A DNA stretch of 64,000 nucleotides. Source: Plazaster borealis (lineage: Eukaryota > Echinodermata > Asteroidea > Forcipulatida > Labidiasteridae). The DNA is taken from NCBI GenBank assembly GCA_021014325.1, contig CM037462.1, positions 11,452,501 through 11,516,500 of the forward strand. Reading direction: 5' to 3'. Below are positions 49,166-59,800 of this stretch, piece after piece. The translations under genes and the position numbers were made by a program. Below the pieces are notes generated by a model. The model had not been told where the DNA came from, made no database searches, and worked only from the letters and a program-made list of their open reading frames with translations. The stretch's first letter is position 1, and each line of letters begins with the position of its first letter.

Positions 49166-49650
49166 ATTTTCTCAAAAGACAACATCAAACCCGGAGATAA
49201 TTATGAAAACCTTTGTTGTCCTTCCTTTGTCAGGTCTGGGTTTCATTGTGCCAATGATATTTTTAAAGGGAAACGATTACTCAAAGAGCTCCAAAAAAGT
49301 TCTGGAAAAATAATACCGCGGATTGGGCATGGAAAACTTTTCAGAATACCGATGTGAAGTGGTTATAAAGGTACATGTTACATTATTTAACACATCTATT
49401 TTGATCCCTCTAAATGATGACAACTACCCTATTCCAAGCAATAATAAAAACAAGGCAAAATTTAAGCAAATTTATCTCACAACAATGACAATGAAGGCAT
49501 TTCCAATCAATACAAATTCACACATTCAAAACTAAACTTAGTACACTTCAAGAAAAATAGTACATTATTTATACACAGCACCATACATTTAGCCAGCTTG
49601 TTCTTTTTTTAGAACTTCACGTGTAGTGGTCATCCAAAATATAATGCTTA
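49166..49650. other. Spacer, nothing recognised
   Basis: AT-rich DNA with short open frames lacking motifs. Confidence 0.45.
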
Positions 49651-49654
49651 CTCT

Positions 49655-50118
49655 CATTGATCAAGATAAGTTGCAGCATTAGTAACTGCTCCAAATGCAT
49701 GCTTGATTTCTTTCATCAAGATAAAGTACACTCTTTGAATCAAGATAAGGTGCAGCATCAGTAACTGCTCCAAACACATGCTTGATTTCTCTCATCAAGA
49801 TAAAGTACAGCTTGCAAACTTCTGTTACTTCAATGCTAACTCTCTTTGAATCAAGATAAAGTACAGCTTGCAAACTTCTGTTACTTCAATGCTTACTCTC
49901 GTTGAATCAAGATAAGGTGCAGCTTTAGTAACTGCTCCAAATGCATGCTTGATTTCGTTCATCAAGATAAAGTACAGCTTGCAAACTTCTGTTACTTCAA
50001 TGCTTACTCTCTTCGAATCAAGACAATGTGCAGCATAAGTAACTGCTCCAAACACAGGCTTGATTTCTCTCATCAAGATAAAGTACAGCTTGCAAACTTC
50101 TGATAGTTCAATGACTAA
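49655..50118. repeat. Tandem repeat, about 115-bp unit, four copies
   Basis: Units share GTAACTGCTCCAAA, CATCAAGATAAAGTACAGCT and TGCAAACTTCTGTTACTTCA. One unit at the left is shortened. The minus-strand frames over it are products of the repeat. Confidence 0.88.
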
Positions 50119-50945
50119 CTCTTTTCAGTCAAGCTAATGTACTCAAAACCACACTTCAAATTTAGTCGACTGAAAAAAGCTGGTCTTTTTTCATTCTCTG
50201 AAATGAAACACTTTGGTGTTAAGTAATACAGTCGCCTAAATTCCAACCAGTGCATTCATCTTCCTTAAAAAAGACAGAATTTCCAACAAAACTATGAGGA
50301 AATATTACATTTTAAAAAAATGAAACTCACAACATACCGATTTTGTAAACTAAAGTTCTGGCCTATAATGGACGACGCCTTGCAATCAGACAATAGAAAA
50401 TTTTCAGATGACTTCTAAGTTTAAACACATTAATATCAATAGTTCACATCAATTACATCCATTGCACAGTAGTTTAATATTCATATTTATGTATGTATAA
50501 TATATATATATGCATATCTATGTACAATAAAAGGCACATCTTTCTAGTAAAAAGTGGTGTCTAGCAATTCGCAATATTGAGCGCCACCAAGGGTTTGCCG
50601 GGAGAGGTCGTCTTCAAAGGTCAACATTCAGTACTCGCAATAAACAATAAATTTTGAGTTTTGTGCAGAGAAATGCAATTCTAAGCCTTGTACGTGCATA
50701 TATAAATATAATTATTACTAACACGCCCACAGAAAAAATATTCTAACAAATAAAGCCTCAATTTCCAAAATGAAATTGATTTTTCAAATTTAACTGAATT
50801 GTTTTTTGTTTTGTCTTTTAACTCAAACGTCATTTGCAAGTCAATGAGAATGTCAAGTTTCACCCCATAATGCAATGTAAATATACACTGGTCCCCTGTC
50901 TTCATCCGATATTGGATTGACATTATACATGCAAAGGCTCCTTAT
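50119..50945. other. AT-rich spacer
   Basis: I see a short (TA)n tract near 50505-50515 and nothing else. Confidence 0.45.
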
Positions 50946-50979
50946 CACAAAAAAGTAACCAAGCACAAAACAAATTTTC

Positions 50980-51094
50980 TTTATTAGAATATGGTTACCA
51001 GCTGAAATGCTATGACTGGTTTCCTGCTAATTTTTGCTTAGCAGAAATTTGTTAAGTATTATTTTTCACTTATAGCAGCTCTAAGAAATTGGCC
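50980..51094. mobile_element. MITE family A, truncated
   Basis: It keeps AATATGGTTACCAGCTGAAA, a GTTTCCTGCTAA core and the end AGCTCTAAGAAATTGGCCC. The other end is missing. Confidence 0.65.
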
Positions 51095-52545
51095 CAGACT
51101 GATAGAAGCGAGTGTGTGCATGGCAAATACACAGTATTATGGCATGCAAGGTCAAAGGTACATCTGGCAAGAAACTGCCAGGCGCTAAAGACCGGTATCT
51201 GGCGTTATTCACAAGTCTCAAAGTGTGACGTCAGATGTTTGGGCTATCTGACATACGGCCTCCCATGGGGCAAGCACTAGGTGGCGCACTGTACCAAATG
51301 TTGGCTATGGCTGGTGTGGCCTGTCTGAACAAGCCTAAGCCAAATCCGACACGGCTTAAGAAATCTCCTACATGTACTTATACATGATTTTGTCAAGTCT
51401 TTTTGTCTCATATAATATTATAGTTTCTGTTTAAATACAATTGGATCGGAATGATCAGACATTATTGTTTTCTTCCACAACTCCGAAAATATTAAAAATC
51501 GGTCATTTAAAACCATTTGTCCACCCTCCATATTTCTATAAAAAGTCTTTGGGTAAAAAAAAAAGGGAGATTTTCTATCAAAGAAAGTATCGAAGAATAG
51601 ACATTGAACAATCTACAAACTTTCACTTTTGGTCCCATTATTAACTCCGTTTCAAGAGTCTAAAAAGTGAACAGATGCCAGACAAAACGTCGAGACTTTT
51701 GAGACGATAGCCGGCATTCCACTCAACGGTCCTCTTTTCATTGTTCTGAGTGACGAGAACAATAAAAAGACTGGTAAGTGGGACGCCCTCTATTGTCTCA
51801 AAAGTCCCCTACTCATTCCAGTCACAGTGTTAACTAAGCCAGCGTCCAGCGCCGTAAGAGTCTGAGACAATTCTCCAAATTTCAGCCTGAAAAACAACAA
51901 GTCTAGGCTTGAGGCAGGAGTTATCTCTGTGAATTTCAAATTCTTCAAGGTCCAAGGAACAAAAACAAAACCTCAAGCACACAAGTTATGCCGAGCATAA
52001 CTCCCCCCCCCCCAGAAAAAAATTTAAAAAAACTTTCTGCTCAGCAGAAAACAGTTACAAACCTTAATGCTTATGTAACACCTATGCTTCCCGACTGATT
52101 CCCTTCCGATATTTGCTTATTAACTTTGTAAAGCATGATTTTTCTGCTAAGCAGATTTATAAAAAAAACATTCTTGATGAGGCCCAAATTCTGGCGGTAG
52201 AGATCCCAAGTTAAATGAAAAAAGATATATTTCATATGCAAATGATGTGCAAATAATATGCAAATGACAAGAAAGGGTCAAAGTGTTGTACCCACTTACA
52301 GTCACATGGGTTTGTCGCTGATAGAAAAAAATTGAAAAATAAGACAGTCTCTAGGGTTGAAACACACAGTTTCTTATTGAATCATCTCCATAAAGTATTG
52401 CACCACAAGATCTAACGAAAATATGTAAAACATCAAATCAATTACCCCAAAAAATTATAATAATTAAATGAAAAATTTTAACATCCAGTTTACAACCTCA
52501 TTCCCATTGGCAGCATAATGCATCGATCCCTTTTCTTCACTGACC
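51095..52545. other. Spacer
   Basis: A poly-C run lies at 52003-52013 and scattered family-A-like CTGCTAAGCAGA pieces at about 52035-52155. ACTTTTGAGAC at about 51694 and GTCTCAAAAGT at about 51797 are inverted. No gene is seen. Confidence 0.45.
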
Positions 52546-52548
52546 CCT

Positions 52549-52742
52549 GGGCCCAATTTCATAGAGCTGCTTAAGCAGAAAATATTGCTTAACAATTTTG
52601 TGCTAAGCGGAAATAAGCAGGATACCAGTCACAAATTGTACATGTGGCATGGTAGTTTGGCCGGTAACCTTATTCTGGTAAGCATAATTCTGTTGTGCTT
52701 AGCTACTTTTTCTGCTTAAGCAGCTCTATGAAATTGGGCCCT
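52549..52742. mobile_element. MITE family A, clean full copy
   Basis: GGGCCCAATTTCATAGAGCT and AGCTCTATGAAATTGGGCCC are perfect inverted ends. The inside has GCTTAAGCAGAAAATATTGC and TTTTTCTGCTTAAGCAGC. Confidence 0.92.
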
Positions 52743-53077
52743 GGAAGGGGTACACAAAGCAACAGCTTTGCTTGGAAGAACCCACTTGTTGGAGGCTTTC
52801 AGGAACTTGTATGCGCATGTCTCATGCCAAAGAATGAGCGCGTCAAAGATGCAAACATTTTTACGAGATTGCACTTCAAAGAAATCATGTTTTATGCGGT
52901 CACCCTCAACTGCAAGAAGTTGAACGCGTTGCAAAAAGAAAGAATAAGGGTTTTTCCAGAATTTTCAGAGTGTTGGGTGGATGAGTTTCCGCATCAATTT
53001 TGTGTTTTTTGTGACAAAATTTCAAATGGCAAGGATCCATGTGTGTGTTATATAAAACAAATATTGAATGCCCTTCG

Positions 53078-53205
53078 CTTGTGCATTGTCGCGGAATATA
53101 ATCACTCGGTGAAATCTGATTTTTCCATTTCACCCAGCTCCGCCCTGTGAAATGGAATAGTCCAGATTTCCTATCGTGATTGTATTCAGCGACAATGCAC
53201 TCATA
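53078..53205. repeat. Palindromic repeat near the TIR gene 3' end
   Basis: GTGCATTGTCGCGGAATATA then ATCAC on the left pairs with GTGATTGTATTCAGCGACAATG on the right, and TTTCCATTTCACC with a right-hand GTGAAATGGAAT. The whole forms a ~125-bp hairpin. Confidence 0.75.
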
Positions 53206-53558
53206 TGCATCCACTACTATAATTTGATGCCTCCTTTATGGGCTTTCATGCTTGTAAAGTGGATTGACAACAAGTCAAAGAAAACTGTGCCAAATATTTG
53301 CATATTTACTTTCAACACTTCCACGGGTTGTAAAAACGGTTCCAGCAAAGATCGATACACAAAATGAGAGTGAGGTAGTGATAGTGTTGCCAGCAGTATA
53401 ACCTTATTGGCAGAATCTATTACCGATTACCAGCCAATATATGTACTAACTATACCATATGTGGATGATTACCTGCTGTAATTCCGCTAACCAAATAACT
53501 TCTGCTTACCAAATAAATAAGATTTCAGCTAATCAGCTCCATTGCACTCACGTCATTT

Positions 53559-53564
53559 TTTATT
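53559..53564 (-). terminator. Likely poly(A) signal of the COR-Death-TIR gene
   Basis: TTTATT on the plus strand is AATAAA on the minus strand, about 36 nt after the stop codon. It is close but plausible for a compact 3' UTR. Confidence 0.45.
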
Positions 53565-53599
53565 TCCAACTGACATCAGAATGACCAGCATCCTTGAAG

Positions 53600-53895
53600 T
53601 TAGAGAATCGAGCAGACCACGCACTTCGTCACAGCTGCCCGTGGTGCTTGCCTTATCTCCCCTTGTGCCGACTCGGTGTCTCGCTGGACAGGAGGGGTCG
53701 GTAACGACGGGTGCGACTCCTGCGAACCGTTCAGCGAGGGCGTTTCCACTGTGCGATGGCCAGATGACGCCCGGTCGGTCTGTAGGATAGGCTTCGGATC
53801 GATGGGGTTGGCGTACGGTCGGATCTGCGTGGCGATGTCGTTGTATTTGGTCTCGATGTCTGCGTTGCGACCTGACCCGCCATGACCCCCAACCC
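53600..53895 (-). CDS. COR-Death-TIR gene exon k (tail, stop)
   Basis: The acceptor is GTCGCCAAAG. The exon encodes a Gly-rich start, KYNDIATQIRPYANPIDPKP, a Ser/Pro/Gln-rich disordered stretch, and ends AAVTKCVVCSIL before TAA at 53600-53602. Confidence 0.88.
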
Positions 53896-56800
53896 CTTTG
53901 GCGACACAGAAATAAGAAAAAAACATTATTTGACATGGAATGCATGATCTTAAACGGAAAATCTAACTCTTTGCAAAACAAATTTGGGGTAATGTTCAAC
54001 CTTTAACAAATGTTATTTTTTGTTTAAAGCCTCAGTTACTGTTTTAGTCAATCCCCCAAAGCCGAACTTGAGAGAAACTTACCGTGTATGTCCACATAGA
54101 TCAGCCTGGAGAAGATGAGAGCTAGACCCCCCGGGGGAGGCCAAGGAACCTTGCTGAACATGACCGGAATGATGGGTTTCTTGAGGAGGTCGGCGAGGCA
54201 TACCTCACGGTTACAGCTCTCTGAGAGGACGTACTGCGGTGTGACACACACAATGATAGCCTAGAGGGGGTAGAATATCGCAGTGGTTAGTAAGAACAGA
54301 TAATAAACTGGACTGCAGACCTTTGCAAAATATATTTGCAGGGAGGGAATCCATTGTCATAACCGGCTTTGGTGAGTAGTGCTCTGGCCTGGAATTTCAT
54401 CTTGGAAGGGGCACTACCGTGAGATTATTCTGAAGGGGCACCAAGGCCAAGATCACAGGCAACACAGGCCAAGGTAACCAAAATCCTTGCCTTCCCCCCA
54501 TGGAATAAAAAAATTGCACAAATGAATGGTTCGATACATCATTAACACCCCCCCAGGGAGCCTTTTTTCCCCCGCTTGCCCTCCCCCCCCCAAAAAAAAA
54601 ACAAACCCCAAAACCCCCCCAAACCACCAAACCAACAACTATTTCTAGTTACGCCAATGTCCCTGAGTGATCCTCAAACTGAGAGCTGTTTTTGAAAAAA
54701 GAATTGGTCTTTTAACAACTCCTCGCCTAAAAGTTGAGCAAAGCATTCATCACAAATTCAAAGAAAAGAAACCCTGTACCTTAGCGTTCCGTATTCCCTC
54801 ATAGATCTTGGCGTAGAGGGCGTCTCCTCCACCCATCTGACCGATGTCCATCCAGCAGGGAAAGCCTGCCCTCTCTAGGTGATCTCTCATCAGGCAGACC
54901 TCTTCTTGGATACTCCAGTTGTAGCTGATAAACACTACGGGTGCGACAGTAGTGGACTCTGAGGGGAAAAGCAACGATGAAAATGCATTGAAATCTTTTG
55001 AAATTGGAGGCGAGAGTTTATTGCTGAGGGACGTCGAATACAAAAGTTCACAGACATATAATGAGGTAATTGCAAAATTAAATGACAAATAAAAACACCA
55101 GGGAAATGGACACAAAACTTAGTAAAATATGTATCAGATTTCTGTGGTATATGATATTAAAAAAAAAAAAAAAAGGAAATCAGCTGGGCGGCTAAAAAAC
55201 TTGCATTCTTGGTTGTTATTTTATTTATTGCATTTCTTTAGTCAGGGTATAAAAGTACCCTTAAAACTGGTTCAACTGTGGCCCTGTAGCAATTTAAACT
55301 GGTGTGTAGTTGTGAGGGGGGGGGGGGTTTGCTTTAGTTTTTTTTTTTGAGGGGTTTGGGTGCTGGAGAGGGTGCTGGAGGGGGTATTGAAGGGGGTGGG
55401 GGTGCTGAAGGAATGCTGAAGGGGTTGAGTGCTTGAGAGGGTGCTAGCGGGGGTGTTGAGGGGGCTGGGGTGCTGAAGGAATGCTGAAGGGGTTGGGTGC
55501 TGGAGAGGCTGTTGGAGGGGGGCGTTGAAGGGGGTGGGGTGCTGAAGGAATGCTACAAGGGTTGGGTGATGGAGAGGGTGCTGGAGGGGGTGTTGAAGGG
55601 GAGGGGTGTTGAAGGGGGTGAGGTGCTGAAGGGGATGCTGAAGGGGTTTGGTGCTGAAGCGGGTACTTGCGGGGGTGCTAGAGGGGTGGAGTGCTGGAGG
55701 GGGTACTATGGGGGTGCCAGAGGGATAGGGTGCTGAAGCTGGCGCTGGAGGGAATGGGGTGCTGAAGGGAGTGAGGTTTACGCAGATGGAGGTTGCACTG
55801 ACCTTGACCTTTTTGTATAACATCAATGACATCCTCACGCTGCATCTGTTCTAGGTATGAGATCATCATCTCCAGGGATAGAGCTGTGTTACCGCTGTTC
55901 TGGATCCAATCCAGTATGAGGATTAGGGCCGGGTTTAGTTCGTCCTGAAACTTTTGTATCTTGGCTTTCTTGTACCCTGGAAGAAGAGTCCATCAGAAAC
56001 TCATCGAATGAATACAATGTGTTGTTGTCTGACTTTGAAAATGAGCAGGATACCAGTCACATTCTGGTAAGCATAGTTTTGTTGTGCTTAGCTACTTTTT
56101 TTAGCTCTATGAAATTGGGCCATGGCTTTTGAGACTTTGCGAAACATACCGAAAACAAAGGCCCAACATTTGTTTTGTTTCAAACATAAATCCTCTAAGA
56201 AAAAGTAGCTCAATGCATTAATCCTATGGGCTTCTGGTAATCCTTGACGCCAGTTTGTGTGAAGTGGGCGTGCCTTACAGAAGAATTATGTCACACGATC
56301 AGAGCCCAACTTCAGAGAGCTGCTTAAAGCAGCAAATATTGCTTTTACAAAGTGTTGCTAAACAAATTAGCACGATACCCGTCATAGTTGGTACATGTGA
56401 CACTGTATATTATCTTCAAGCAGGCCTGAATATTCTATTCTGATAGGTCGATCCATAGCAACAGTGTGATATAAACTTATATTGCACGGCCCGTATCACA
56501 CCCAGCGTATTGTGTGTTCTAACTGCACATCAAGTTTGCTTGAAGTTAAATGCGTTATCACACGCGCGCTCGTGGAGTACGGAAAAATATAGCGCGTCTG
56601 CGTCCCATTTCCAACTTGGCTTTCGGCCTCGTTGGATATGGGACGCAGAAGCGCTATATTTTTCCGTATACCACTTGCGCTTGTTTGATAACTTATATTG
56701 GCTGGTAACATTATTCTCGAAAACAAAATTGTTTTATGTTTAGCCACTATTTTTTATGCAGCTCTATGAAATTAGGCAAAGGTCTAGACAAGAGGTGTGC

Positions 56801-59800
56801 CCTACGGTCTTGAGTAACCTACCGAGTTTAGTTGCCAGCGCTAGCCAGTCGGCACCTTCGCACCCTGAGTTCAAGAGCTTAGCTGCAGCCTTGATCCAGC
56901 CTGGAATGTTCTCTTCTGTTATCTTGTCTTTGCGACTCGGATTGTTCAATGTTAGAGGCACTGCGATCAGAGGAAGAGAGATCGTGGTGGTTAAGAATGG
57001 AAGTTTGGCCTAAGCACACTAAATTGAAATGAGGTCCTCGGAATGTGTTTTACCTGGTGTTTATCTTTGGTTTTAAAAGCCCTACTCTACAATCTGGGGC
57101 ATTCTAAATGGTTTTATTTTTATGATTTTTTGGAATGTGATCTAAAGTAAAAAAAACCAAAAAACAACAACAACACGAAACCTGAATAGGTCGCAATACA
57201 CGCGAATCGTCCCACAATTCAAACGTAGCGTTTAACAATTTGCGCGTATCTACCCGATACACTACATCGTGCAGGATCAGCTACACCAGGATTCGAACCA
57301 CCAGACTATTTACCTATTGTTGGTTTTTCCTTTGGGAACCACTTCCTGAACAGGCTGGTCTTGACCTGGCGATGTTCACACATGACGAAGCTGCTCGCTA
57401 GGCACTCGTCTAGATTCAGGAAGTGAAGACACGTCGGCCGATCGCAGCCCTCTGTGCCGTGCAGTGCGCACTGCTTGCTGCAGGGGCAGGTCACCGAGAA
57501 GCGATGGGTTAGTCTCTTCATCCAGACCGCTCGGAGATCAGAGAGAGCCGAGTCTAAGAAGTTACGGACCTGTCCAGAAAGAATTCAAATTACCATAAGG
57601 GAAACGGATGACAGTAAGGCTAGTTTGATATTGGACATTCACATAAGTTTGTACAGGCTATTTCAATATTGGACATTGGACATTCACATAGGTTTGTACA
57701 GAGAATGTCTACTTTGCTATTTCAATATTGGACATTGGACATTCACATAGGTTTGTACAGTGACCACACATTCTCACACAACAGGAAAGCTTTCGTTTCA
57801 AAGATCAATTTTACAAGCTCTATTATTACCACAAATATTTCATTTTAGAAAGGAGTAAATAATAAAAAAAGTATTGCCAATTGAATTTCCTTTCGTAAAT
57901 TAAAAAAATCATTGAGATTTGCCAATAAATGTCCAAGTTCTTGGTCTTTGTTTCCTCAATATGATCTGTAAACTCACACACTTTTTGTACACAACCATAA
58001 GGTGCTCCGTAGTTGTTAGGTGTTCGGATCTTTCCACTCTAATTTAAAGGGATTGCATAATAGCAACCTTATTTAAATTTACCATCAATAGAAAGATCCG
58101 ATCTTTCTCTGTCCAACCATTGTAAGTTTGTGTATGAAGGGTGACCATAGACAAAACTACAGCTCGTTACAAATGGCCTTTGTGCTTTTTGTGTGTTATC
58201 TTGGTTGACTAAAGTCGCCTTTGGGGCTCAAGCAGGATATAGTGCACAGTCGACTAAAGTCGCCATTGGGGCTGAAAAGTTTAAAGTAATTTCAAGAAAT
58301 CCTGTGACTGACCTTGGCGCATGCCTTTTGACTGACAGGTGCTCTGGACGACATCTTCCTAGAACCTCTATCCTCAGAACGGTCCACCTTCATCACAGTC
58401 ACCTGCGAGAAGAAAATGTACAGTACACAATTGGCAAGTGCAACATAATAGAGGTTCCACCTTGCTAAACCACCCGTTCTTTTCAGAACCACCTCAACCA
58501 GAGCTGCCAACATTTGCATCTAGCAATCAGGGAGATTTTGTACAACAATCAGGGAGACATTTTTTTATTATTATTATTATATATTTCTGGTAACGAAACC
58601 AAGTGAACTTAATCACTGTAACTCGCAAGCCTGAGGAAACCTGTAAATAAGGGTGCTTGCAATGTGAACCAGAAACACCGGGGTTAAACCCCTACTCTTC
58701 CACGATAAGTGTTCTGGGTTCTTTTACGTGCACTACCAATCCTAGTACACGAGACCAACGGCTTTACGTCCCATCCGAAGGACGAAGCATGTGGTTAAGT
58801 GTCTTGCTTAAGGACACAAGTGTCACGACTGGGATTCGAACCCACACTCTGCTGATCAGAAACACCAGAGCTTGAGTTTGGTGTTCTTATCCGCTCGGCC
58901 ACGACACGCCACAAACAGAACTACATTCAACATACCAGGGAGAGAGTTTCCATAATCAGGGAGATTTTAAAATTTGTTCATCAGGGGCCGATTTCACAAA
59001 GCAAAAAAGATTCATCTTAAGATGAGTTGTCAGTATTGCCATGGTGATTTGTATTGTGACATCACACTTTGCCAAGCAATTCAGACTGATTCCCAGTTAA
59101 GATCAATCTTAACCCTTTGTGAAATCGACCCCAGAACATGGAAAGATTGGTTTATTTTCAGGGAACTTTCTGCAGAATCAGGGAGAGATGGCAACTCTGC
59201 TAAACTCGTAGAGAGAGTCTTATGAACATGGTGTCTCCCAGCATGTATTCCCAACCTTGTATTCCCAGTATGCAAAGTTTCAAATCTTACATGTACCTCA
59301 GGGGTGACATTTGACGAATGTGAACATTCCTAAAAAGTGGCTTGCTGGCCTGGGTGCAAGACTTTTTTTCCTACAAACTTTTTTGTCTCCATACGGGAAA
59401 TTAACATGGGCTGGAGGAGGATGATTCAAAAGAGGGCGCTATCAAAAGAAGTTTGTACACAGTTCGTCGTATGGGGGGACAACAAGTTTGTAGGAAAACA
59501 AATCTTGACGCCTGGGTTCTCCCTTATTCTAGACCCCAGAACATCCCAGATGTTACAATCCAGAACATTTACAGACTCTGTGCATCACCAGAAATACAAA
59601 ACTACAGGTTTGGGCACAACATGGACTATTTCTTTCTCCCTTTGGTGATTGCTTTACCTCTTTCAAGAATATTTGAAGGCTCAAGGAGATTTTGGGAAAA
59701 TTTTGAAACCAGGAAAAAACCCTGAGAAATCGCATGCCTGTTACTTAGCTTGCTTAAAGGAAAATACTAATACAGCTTTCAGCACCATGTGAGAATAACA

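Noticed and set aside
49679..50076. Minus-strand frames of 64 and 83 aa with repeated YFILM
   Set aside because: They are produced by the 115-bp tandem repeat.
53553..53999. 148-aa frame overlapping the last TIR-gene exon
   Set aside because: It is the neighbouring frame; the frame used (ending CVVCSIL) is the one in phase with the TIR exons.
55272..55869. Pro/Ser/His-rich 188-aa minus-strand frame
   Set aside because: It is the complement of the G-rich minisatellite; low complexity, no acceptor, and it overlaps the intron beside exon h.
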